From NCBI GenBank assembly GCA_012797215.1, contig JAAZPN010000196.1, forward strand, positions 1 to 28,974: a DNA stretch of 28,974 nt, read 5' to 3'. Positions 22,766-28,974 of the stretch are shown here, in pieces; the first letter of the stretch is position 1, and each line of letters begins with the position of its first letter. Below the pieces are notes generated by a model. That model worked only from the letters and a program-made list of their open reading frames with translations. It was not told the origin of the DNA and did not search any database. The DNA comes from Chloroflexota bacterium. GTDB taxonomy: Bacteria; Chloroflexota; Anaerolineae; Anaerolineales; Anaerolineaceae. The translations under genes and the position numbers were made by a program.

Positions 22766-23371
22766 ATGGATACAAACATATTTAAATCAGTGATTCCAAT
22801 GGTGGTTGAATCTTCAGGAAATGGCGAACGCGCGTACGATATCTATTCGCTTCTGTTGAAGGAACGCATCATTTTTGTGGGATCCGCTATCAATGATCAG
22901 GTCGCAAACCTGGTTGTCGCGCAACTGCTGTACCTTAGCCGGGAAGACCCGGATAAATCCATACAGATGTACATCAACTCTCCCGGCGGTTCGATCTATT
23001 CCGGACTGGCGATTCTCGACACGATGCAAATGATTCCGAACAAGATCAGCACAGTCGCAGTTGGGGTCACTGCCAGTTTTGGAACCGTGTTACTGGCAGG
23101 CGGGGCAAAAGGTCAACGTTACGCGCTCCCCCATGCCACGATTCACATGCATCAACCGCTTGGCGGCGCTGAAGGCCAGGCGACGGACATTGAAATCATG
23201 GCGAAGGAAATCCTGCGCCTAAAGGATGCCCTCAATAACTTTTTTGCCGGGGCGACCGGCCAACCCATTGATGTCATCAAACGCGACACGGACAGGGACT
23301 TTTTCCTGACGGCGGAGCAAGCAGTCAATTATGGCATCGTCGATAAGGTGCTGCAGCCGCCGGCCAAGTAA
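22766..23371 (+). CDS. clpP: ATP-dependent Clp protease proteolytic subunit
   Basis: A 201-aa serine protease subunit that forms a double heptameric ring and degrades proteins delivered by ClpX, ClpC or ClpA. The catalytic triad is visible as Ser104 ([10 protein letters not shown]), His129 (IHMHQPLGG) and Asp178 ([13 protein letters not shown]). Further family blocks are [15 protein letters not shown] and [14 protein letters not shown]. The ATG at 22766 follows GAAAAGGAAACC. The active-site environment TASFGT differs slightly from the usual AASMGA/AASMAA. It is followed 28 bases later by the HAD phosphatase gene; no clpX is seen within the window. Confidence 0.97.
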   Translation: MDTNIFKSVIPMVVESSGNGERAYDIYSLLLKERIIFVGSAINDQVANLVVAQLLYLSREDPDKSIQMYINSPGGSIYSGLAILDTMQMIPNKISTVAVGVTASFGTVLLAGGAKGQRYALPHATIHMHQPLGGAEGQATDIEIMAKEILRLKDALNNFFAGATGQPIDVIKRDTDRDFFLTAEQAVNYGIVDKVLQPPAK

Positions 23372-23399
23372 GCAAAAAATTTCACTCGCCGGAGGTTAA

Positions 23400-24197
23400 A
23401 TGCTCACGGATAAGTTCCCCCACTTGAAGGGGCTTATATTAGACATGGACGGCGTCCTCTGGCGTGACACACAAGCCATCGGAAATCTTCCCGCATTGTT
23501 CGCGAAGATTTCCGATTTGGGTTTGCGCTATGTTTTTGCGACAAATAACGCCACAAAAAACATCGTGGAATATCAGGAAAAGTTGCAAAGTTTCGGTCTA
23601 GTTGTTCAGCCGGAACAAATCATCACATCCGCGGAGACTACTGCGTTGTACCTTAAGGAACATTACAGCCAAGGTACCTGGGTTTACGTAGTCGGTTCTG
23701 ATTCCCTGAAAACGGTTCTTCTGAAGCATGGATTTCATATTTCTCCGGCAGATGATTTTCACAATGCTGAAGTCGTTGTGGTCGGGATGGATGTCGGGAT
23801 GACCTACGAGAAAATCCGCAATGCTGCGCTGCTTGTAAGGTCAGGCGCAGCTTTTATTGCCACCAATGCGGACGCCACCTTCCCCACTCCACAGGGACTA
23901 TTTCCCGGAGCCGGAACAATGGTCGCTGCCATTGCGACAGCTTCCGGAAAAGAGCCCCTTATTATTGGCAAGCCTTTCATCGCGATGTACGAACATGCCT
24001 ACCGTGTGTTGGCTTTAGCCCCTAAAGAGGTAATCGGGATTGGAGATCGATTGGAGACGGATATCGCCGGAGCCCAGCGATCCGGCTGCCTATCTGGTTT
24101 GGTTCTCTCAGGGGTTTCCACCCACGCGCAGGCTGAGGCCTGGCATCCCGCTCCCGACATCATTGCCGCGGACCTCACTGAGCTCATTTATGGTTAA
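23400..24197 (+). CDS. HAD-IIA family phosphatase (NagD / 4-nitrophenylphosphatase-like)
   Basis: A 265-aa cytoplasmic phosphatase of the haloacid dehalogenase superfamily, type IIA cap. Motif I is LDMDGVLW with nucleophile Asp15 and acid/base Asp17. Motif II is in FATNNATKN (about 47-55), the Lys motif in IIGKPF, and motif III is GIGDRLETDIAGAQRSG. Relatives dephosphorylate nucleotides, sugar phosphates or toxic glycolytic side products such as 2-phosphoglycolate; the substrate cannot be assigned here. GGAGG sits four bases before the ATG. The 3' end overlaps the rlmN start by 8 bases, indicating coupled translation. Confidence 0.93.
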   Translation: MLTDKFPHLKGLILDMDGVLWRDTQAIGNLPALFAKISDLGLRYVFATNNATKNIVEYQEKLQSFGLVVQPEQIITSAETTALYLKEHYSQGTWVYVVGSDSLKTVLLKHGFHISPADDFHNAEVVVVGMDVGMTYEKIRNAALLVRSGAAFIATNADATFPTPQGLFPGAGTMVAAIATASGKEPLIIGKPFIAMYEHAYRVLALAPKEVIGIGDRLETDIAGAQRSGCLSGLVLSGVSTHAQAEAWHPAPDIIAADLTELIYG

Positions 24198-25233
24198 CTC
24201 GCTCATTTACGATTTGGATTTTGAGGCACTGTCTCAGGCATTGACTGAACTTGGGCAGCAAAAGTTTCGCGCCAAACAAATATGGAGCGGACTTTACGAA
24301 CACCTGTATGAGGATTTTTCCCAGTTCTCCAATATACCCGCTGGGTTGCGCGCTGCTCTCGCTGAGCAGTACAGACTGAACGCTCTTAACCCACGCGCCT
24401 CCCTGCGGTCCAAAGATCACCTGACAGAAAAAACACTGTTTGAACTTCCAGACAATTTACGTATTGAGACGGTCCTGATGCGTTATGAGGAGCGCAACTC
24501 ACTCTGTATACCAACGCAAGTTGGCTGTCCCATGGGCTGCGTCTTCTGCGCTACTGGGCAGATGGGTTTTCAACGCGGTCTTTCTGCCGGAGAAATTATC
24601 GCTCAGGTCATTCATGCGCAGCGGCTATTGCAGGCTGAAGGTAAGAAAATAACCAACATCGTGTATATGGGCATGGGCGAGCCTTTCCTAAACTATGACG
24701 CGACGATGGCTTCTCTGCGAAGATTGATAGACCCCACGGGACTGAACTTTGGCGCGCGCCGTATAACCGTAAGCACTGTTGGAATCATCCCCAAGATAGA
24801 AAAATTCAGCCACGAAGGGCTTCAGGTTAATCTGGCAGTCAGTCTTCATTCGGCGGACAATGAGCTTCGCAGTCAGATTGTGCCCGCGAACCGAATTTAC
24901 CCATTAAAGAATCTGATTTCTGCTTGCAGGGCTTACACCGATGAGACTCACCGCAGAATCAGTTTTGAGTACGCGCTAATCAATGACCTGAATGACTCAC
25001 CCGCTGCAGCCTACCAGCTTGCGGGATTAATTAAAGGCATGCTTTGCCATGTCAACTTGATTGCGCTGAACCCCAGCAAAGCTTACCCTCTGCAAGGTTC
25101 CGGAAGAGACAAGGTACAAGCCTTCGCGGACACGCTCTCTGAACGTGGGATACCCGTGACAGTCCGTCTGCGCCGAGGTATTGAAATCCAAGCTGGCTGC
25201 GGCCAATTAGCAAGCAGCCAAAACTCGTTATAA
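24190..25233 (+). CDS. rlmN: 23S rRNA (adenine-2503-C2) / tRNA (A37-C2) methyltransferase RlmN
   Basis: A 347-aa radical-SAM enzyme that methylates C2 of A2503 in 23S rRNA and A37 of some tRNAs. The 4Fe-4S/SAM motif is C-x3-C-x2-C at Cys113, 117 and 120 (GCPMGCVFCATGQMGF). YMGMGEPFLNYD and the substrate-handling SLHSADNELRSQIVP follow. The second methyl-carrying cysteine is Cys337 in AGCGQL near the C-terminus, corresponding to E. coli Cys355. The frame is open farther upstream inside the HAD gene; the ATG at 24190 gives the normal N-terminus (SLIYDLDFEALSQALTELGQ) and overlaps the HAD stop by 8 bases. Confidence 0.96.
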   Translation: MVNSLIYDLDFEALSQALTELGQQKFRAKQIWSGLYEHLYEDFSQFSNIPAGLRAALAEQYRLNALNPRASLRSKDHLTEKTLFELPDNLRIETVLMRYEERNSLCIPTQVGCPMGCVFCATGQMGFQRGLSAGEIIAQVIHAQRLLQAEGKKITNIVYMGMGEPFLNYDATMASLRRLIDPTGLNFGARRITVSTVGIIPKIEKFSHEGLQVNLAVSLHSADNELRSQIVPANRIYPLKNLISACRAYTDETHRRISFEYALINDLNDSPAAAYQLAGLIKGMLCHVNLIALNPSKAYPLQGSGRDKVQAFADTLSERGIPVTVRLRRGIEIQAGCGQLASSQNSL

Positions 25234-25234
25234 T
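25207..25234 (+). promoter_or_regulatory. Possible internal promoter for ftsY-prfB
   Basis: TTAGCA (25207-25212) and a perfect TATAAT (25229-25234) are separated by 16 bases. The -10 overlaps the rlmN stop codon. The predicted TSS is at about 25241-25243, one to three bases from the ftsY ATG, and ftsY has no Shine-Dalgarno sequence, consistent with a leaderless start. Confidence 0.4.
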
Positions 25235-25243
25235 ACACAACTT

Positions 25244-26152
25244 ATGAGCGACCTATTAAAAAAATGGCGTGAGAGCCTGACTAAAACCCGCGATGTTGCC
25301 TTTGGGAAAGTTTCGACTTTTTTTGGTGCGACTCAAATTACCGAAGATAGTTGGGATGAATTAGAAGCCTTATTGATTCAGGCTGATCTTGGCGTAGAGA
25401 CGACAATCGCTCTGATTAACAATTGCCAGGAGCAAGTAGACAGGCAAGGTTTAACCAAGACAGAGCAGTTGTATTCTTTGCTCAAATCTGAACTTGTCAG
25501 TTTATTGGATCAACCCGCTGAACCAGATTTTTCCTTTCAACCTACTGTTATCATGATCGCTGGCGTGAATGGATCAGGAAAAACGACGACAATCGCAAAG
25601 CTCGCCGCCCGGTATAAGCACATGGGGAAGAAAGTATTGCTGGTTGCGGCGGATACTTTTCGTGCCGCCGCGGTAGACCAGCTTGAGGTGTGGAGCAAAC
25701 GCATTGATGTACCAATCATTACCGCGCAACCTGATAGCGACCCTGGCGCGGTGACTTACGACGGCATAAAATCCGCGCTATCCCGCAGCAGCGATGTGGT
25801 ATTGATTGATACAGCCGGACGGCTGCACACGCGCTACAACCTGATGGAAGAAATCAAGAAGGTATACCGCGTTGCCGGCAAGGCTTTGCCAGGCGCCCCG
25901 CATTATTCCTGGATTGTACTGGATACCACCACCGGTCAAAACGCGCTTCAGCAAGCGGCAGCCTTTGGCAAGGCAGTTCATTTAAACGGCGCTCTCCTGG
26001 CAAAACTGGATACCTCCGCCAAAGGCGGGATGGCATTCGCAATCAAAAAACAATTGGACTTGCCCATTTTATATGCCGGTCTGGGTGAGCGGGTGGAAGA
26101 TTTACAGCTTTTTAATCGGGAAGCCTTTGTTGACGGCATCCTCGAACATTAA
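25244..26152 (+). CDS. ftsY: Signal recognition particle receptor FtsY
   Basis: A 302-aa SRP-family GTPase at the membrane that docks ribosome-SRP complexes to the translocon. It has the helical N domain (1-90) and the G domain: P-loop GVNGSGKTTT (107-116), DTFRAAAVDQL (137-147), DTAGRLHT (189-196), the LAKLDTSAKGGMAF guanine-specificity region and the closing GLGERVEDLQLFN. It is the short form without the acidic A domain found in E. coli. There is no ribosome site before the ATG; a TATAAT lies 9 bases upstream, so a leaderless transcript is possible besides readthrough from rlmN, 10 bases upstream. Confidence 0.96.
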   Translation: MSDLLKKWRESLTKTRDVAFGKVSTFFGATQITEDSWDELEALLIQADLGVETTIALINNCQEQVDRQGLTKTEQLYSLLKSELVSLLDQPAEPDFSFQPTVIMIAGVNGSGKTTTIAKLAARYKHMGKKVLLVAADTFRAAAVDQLEVWSKRIDVPIITAQPDSDPGAVTYDGIKSALSRSSDVVLIDTAGRLHTRYNLMEEIKKVYRVAGKALPGAPHYSWIVLDTTTGQNALQQAAAFGKAVHLNGALLAKLDTSAKGGMAFAIKKQLDLPILYAGLGERVEDLQLFNREAFVDGILEH

Positions 26153-26169
26153 TTTTTCGGAGTATTTAA

Positions 26170-27253
26170 ATGTCTGACCTTTCCGATCGAATTGAGACTA
26201 TCGAAGCGCAATGTCGTTCACTTCAGGAGCATCTTTGACCTTCCCTTAAAACTGCAAGAACTGCTGAACCTGCAAGCCAACTCCGAATCCCCTGATTTTT
26301 GGAATAATCCAGACGCTGCGCAACAGGTGATGAAACGCATATCGGACCTTTCCGGGATTGTGGAAGAATGGCGGGCATTTAGCACAGAAATTCAAGACCT
26401 CAAAGCGCTCATCGAAATGGACGACGGCTCGCTTACGGAAGAAATTACCGCGCATATCAGCGATCTGGAAGACTCCCTGGCAAAAAAGGAAACAGAGCTG
26501 CTCCTTTCCGGTAAGTATGATCACGGACACGCGCTGCTGGCTGTCCATTCCGGGGCGGGTGGAACGGATTCCCAGGATTGGGCTGCTATGCTCGAAAGAA
26601 TGTACCTGCGCTGGGCTGAACAGCGCGGCTTTAAGACAGAAATCCTCGATCGCACGGTTGGAGAGGAAGCCGGCATCAAGTCCGTAACCATCCTTGTTCA
26701 GGGGAAACTCGCATACGGCTCTCTAAAGTCTGAAAAAGGCGTTCACCGTCTGGTCCGGCTTTCTCCTTTTGACGCAGCGCACCGCAGACACACCTCATTC
26801 GCGCTGGTGGAAGTCTTGCCGGAACTGGACGACAACGACGAGGTCGTCATTCGCCCTGAGGACATCAATATCGAAGTTTATAAATCTTCGGGGGCTGGCG
26901 GGCAGAACGTACAGAAAAACATGACCGCTGTGCGTATTGTTCACCTTCCGAGTGGATTGGTTGTGACTTGCCAAAACGAACGATCGCAAACCCAAAACCG
27001 GGAAAACGCGTTAAAAGTGCTGCGTTCGCGCCTGTTTGAGCTGCAAATGCAAGCGCATGATGAGGTTGTCGCGGAATTGAAAGGCGAATTTAAGAAGGTT
27101 GAGTGGGGCAGTCAGATTCGTTCTTACGTGCTGCATCCCTACCAGATGGTCAAGGACCACCGCACGGAATACGAAACCGCCAATACTCAGGGCGTTCTCG
27201 ACGGGAGTATCGACGGTTTTATTGAAGCGTATTTACGAATGAAGAAGGTCTAA
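26170..27253 (+). CDS. prfB: Peptide chain release factor 2, with +1 programmed frameshift
   Basis: RF2 recognises UGA and UAA stop codons and triggers peptide release. The first 22 codons (26170-26235, MSDLSDRIE and onward) end at an in-frame TGA (26236-26238). The shift to +1 at CTT-TGA-C continues at GAC 26237, giving join(26170..26235, 26237..27253), 360 aa. The shift signal is classical: Shine-Dalgarno-like AGGAG (26225-26229), three bases, then CTT TGA C. RF2 features follow: the stop-recognising SPF tripeptide (RLSPFDAAHRR), the catalytic GGQ (SSGAGGQNVQKN) and SPDFWN near the N-terminus. GGAG precedes the ATG. Expression is autoregulated: low RF2 makes the ribosome pause at UGA and slip. 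The stop TAA overlaps the convergent pfkA stop. Confidence 0.97.
26225..26239 (+). promoter_or_regulatory. Programmed +1 frameshift site of prfB
   Basis: AGGAG-CAT-CTT-TGA-C: an internal Shine-Dalgarno-like sequence exactly three bases before the slippery CTT, then the in-frame UGA and a C that weakens termination. This is the same layout as the E. coli prfB signal. Confidence 0.95.
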
Positions 27254-28221
27254 TCCAGCATTTTTGCCAGACGTACCAATTCCATATCCAGTCCTTTGGT
27301 TTTCCCCACGATATCCTCCAGGGGCGTCGTGGTTATTTTTGAAGCTATCTGACCGACCAACACACCAGTTTCACCACGTTCTAAGGCTTCCACCGCGCCA
27401 AGACCCAGGCGGCTGGCTAGATTGCGATCGTACGCGCTGGGGGTGCCGCCGCGCTGTACATGCCCGAGAATTGTGCTGCGGACGCTGAAACCCAACCGAT
27501 CTCGATTGCTCACAAAGAACTCAGTCAATTTCGCCGCGTTGTAATCAGCCCCTTCTGCTGCCACGACTAAGGCATGCGATTTTCCGTGCTCATATGCTTG
27601 CTGCAAGGTCTGCGCTAATTCTTCGGGGTCTGTGGGGACTTCGGGTAATGTTATTGCTTCCGCGCCGCCCGCGATGCCTGACATTAAGGCGATATAGCCG
27701 CATTTCCTACCCATCACCTCCAGGATAAAAGCCCGTTGATGGGAAGATGCTGTCACCTTGAGGCGGTCAATGGCTTCAAGCGCGATATTAAGGGCGGTAT
27801 CCACGCCAATGGTGATGTCGGAACCGCACAGGTCGTTATCGATTGTGGAGGCAATGCCAACCACAGGTAGACCCATGCGGTGGAGTTCATAATTGCCGGT
27901 CTGAGAGCCATTGCCGCCGATTACCACCAGAGAATCAATACCAAGTTGATACATATTCCTGATCGCAAGCTTTCGGCCGTCTACAGTCATAAATTCAGGA
28001 CAACGCGCGCTGCCTAAGATTGTCCCACCGCGCTGAATAATTCCGCCTACATCCCGGGTTGTCATTTCATTGATATTTCCGGAAATAAGTCCCCTATATC
28101 CATGTTGAACGCCATACATCTGCCAACCCTTATTGATACCGCAGCGCACTACTGATCTGATGGCAGCATTCATACCCGGCGCGTCACCGCCGCTTGTCAG
28201 AATAGCAACTCTTTTAGTCAT
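27250..28221 (-). CDS. pfkA: 6-phosphofructokinase
   Basis: A 323-aa glycolytic enzyme phosphorylating fructose 6-phosphate to the 1,6-bisphosphate. The N-terminal TSGGDAPGMNAAIR binds phosphate donor groups. IASTIDNDLCGSD (catalytic Asp128 and Asp130) and MGRKCGYIAL form the substrate site, and LGHVQRGGTPSAYDR is the C-terminal signature. Effector-site arginines of the AIRSVVR helix are kept. The donor loop reads GGNGSQTG: Gly105 is typical of ATP-type enzymes rather than PPi-type (Asp), but Asn104 replaces the Asp103 of E. coli. The ATG at 28221 has GAGGTG five bases upstream; a start at 28260 would add a poorly conserved tail. It converges on prfB with a 4-base overlap (27250-27253) and no terminator between. 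Confidence 0.95.
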   Translation of the reverse strand: MTKRVAILTSGGDAPGMNAAIRSVVRCGINKGWQMYGVQHGYRGLISGNINEMTTRDVGGIIQRGGTILGSARCPEFMTVDGRKLAIRNMYQLGIDSLVVIGGNGSQTGNYELHRMGLPVVGIASTIDNDLCGSDITIGVDTALNIALEAIDRLKVTASSHQRAFILEVMGRKCGYIALMSGIAGGAEAITLPEVPTDPEELAQTLQQAYEHGKSHALVVAAEGADYNAAKLTEFFVSNRDRLGFSVRSTILGHVQRGGTPSAYDRNLASRLGLGAVEALERGETGVLVGQIASKITTTPLEDIVGKTKGLDMELVRLAKMLD

Positions 28222-28260
28222 ATGGCACCTCTTCACTTTGGACGTAAAATAAGTTTTCAC

Positions 28261-28270
28261 AATTATAATT
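28261..28270. promoter_or_regulatory. Shared palindromic -10 element between divergent genes
   Basis: AATTATAATT is its own reverse complement, so it contains TATAAT on both strands (plus 28264-28269, minus 28263-28268). It lies 33 bases before the response-regulator-like ATG and 41 before the pfkA ATG. No good -35 is seen for either direction at standard spacing (the best plus-strand hexamer, TTGGAC at 28238, is 20 bases away). Confidence 0.35.
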
Positions 28271-28302
28271 CAGTCTGCTGCAGAAAATGGAAGGATTTTA
28301 TT

Positions 28303-28974
28303 ATGGCAAAAGATATTTTAGTGGCAATTGTAAGCGATGACATATATGCCAGGAATTGGATGTCCTTGCTCCTCGTTCGTGATTGGCGCACCCGTGTTAT
28401 CGCCGAAATTACCTGCCATGCGGATTTTGAGAAGTTGAACGAGCCTGGTCAGCCCAGGCCGGATCTTTTCCTCGTTGATCTTGATTCCTACCGCGACAAT
28501 CCATCCATGCTGAGTTCTCTGAACGAGCAGGCTGGAAAACAAACAAGAATACTCTGCGTTGGCACGCAGGTTATAGAAAATGTCTTGCTGCGTCTGGATC
28601 CGCGCATATTCGCCGGTTATCTGATAAAAGCTGAAATTTCCTCTTCATTAGCCTGGGCAATTACATTTGCCTACGAAAATAAAACCGTTTTCACGCCAGG
28701 CGTGCTGGACGCTTTGAAGAATAATGCCTATGTTTTGCCGCCAAACAAACTCATCATATCCGGTCGTGTTTTTCCTGGCCTTACAGACCGCCAGGAAGAG
28801 ATAGCGCGGCTTGCGATCATATTTTCAATTGGTCGGCGCGACCTGGCAGATGAGCTGAAAATATCTGACCAGTGGAGTTATGGCATGGTGAGCGAGCTTT
28901 ACAGTCGGCTCGGTCTGGAAGACATCTTTAGCGGTGAGATTGACCCTTCCCGCTTTGTCGGGGACGACCCGGTA
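28303..28974 (+). CDS. Response-regulator-like protein with LuxR-type HTH, 3' end outside the window
   Basis: At least 224 residues, truncated by the window edge. The N-terminus has a receiver-like alternation (ILVAIVSDDIYARNWM with the acidic Asp12-Asp13 pair, DLFLVDLDS with Asp59 as candidate phospho-acceptor, RILCVGT, and FAGYLIKAEI with Lys109). A linker follows, then LTDRQEEIARLAIIFSIGRRDLADELKIS and further (about 160-208), resembling the LuxR/NarL helix-turn-helix where the first helix follows 'LTxRExE'. It is thus probably a NarL/FixJ-type regulator, or a degenerate receiver. The ribosome site GGAAGGA lies 8 bases before the ATG. It diverges from pfkA across 81 bases. The target genes and any partner kinase are not visible. 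Confidence 0.7.
   Translation, partial: MAKDILVAIVSDDIYARNWMSLLLVRDWRTRVIAEITCHADFEKLNEPGQPRPDLFLVDLDSYRDNPSMLSSLNEQAGKQTRILCVGTQVIENVLLRLDPRIFAGYLIKAEISSSLAWAITFAYENKTVFTPGVLDALKNNAYVLPPNKLIISGRVFPGLTDRQEEIARLAIIFSIGRRDLADELKISDQWSYGMVSELYSRLGLEDIFSGEIDPSRFVGDDPV

Noticed and set aside
1..28974. CRISPR arrays, insertion sequences, rRNA genes
   Set aside because: No regularly spaced direct repeats, no transposase-like protein and no rRNA sequence seen in the window.

Overview
The window reads as a bacterial chromosome of the Chloroflexota, most likely class Anaerolineae. This is an inference from protein style and gene content: a secreted protease ending in an '-LFLPLLSK' tail, a Rel protein and a PolB-like protein of unusual type, an Asp23-nusB pair, and GC near 50%. 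No 16S rRNA gene or database search supports it. Most of the DNA is densely packed housekeeping genes. The unusual material lies in an accessory block at about 12.7-18.0 kb.

Left part (1-12.6 kb, all on the minus strand, read right to left). A two-gene redox module comes first: a 705-aa iron-sulfur/flavin oxidoreductase overlapping a DAO-type FAD dehydrogenase by an ATGA junction. It is followed by a Rel/RelA-type (p)ppGpp synthetase, a small Cys-motif protein with a poly-Asp tail, an unknown 175-aa protein, an Asp23/Gls24 protein, NusB, a large multidomain lipoprotein, ATP-dependent PEP carboxykinase and MurA. Gaps are mostly 6-80 bases, so this is one or a few long transcription units. MurA has Asp in place of the fosfomycin-target Cys. 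The Rel protein combines a damaged hydrolase motif with an EFDD synthetase motif.

Middle (12.7-18.0 kb). A Xer-like tyrosine recombinase is followed by about 560 bases of AT-rich non-coding DNA holding a dif-like inverted repeat (9-bp arms, 6-bp centre). Next come an orphan 137-aa gene and, divergent from it, a three-gene operon. Its first gene encodes a RadA/Rad51-like protein without a P-loop, the second a small helical protein, and the third a B-family DNA polymerase homologue that has lost part of catalytic motif C and its exonuclease acidic residues. The operon has a near-consensus promoter (TTGACA-16-TATAAT) whose spacer is filled by a LexA-box-like palindrome. This looks like a DNA-damage-regulated set of non-catalytic replication/recombination paralogues, comparable in logic to the ImuA-ImuB mutasome, and is the best candidate for an undescribed system.

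Right part (18.4-29.0 kb). A secreted M6-type metalloprotease with three PKD-like repeats stands alone. A tRNA-Leu(UAG) gene then precedes a proteostasis/translation cluster on the plus strand: trigger factor, ClpP, a HAD-IIA phosphatase, RlmN, FtsY and release factor 2, the last with the classical +1 programmed frameshift. PfkA converges on prfB with a 4-base overlap of stop codons. A response-regulator-like gene diverges from pfkA and runs off the right edge.
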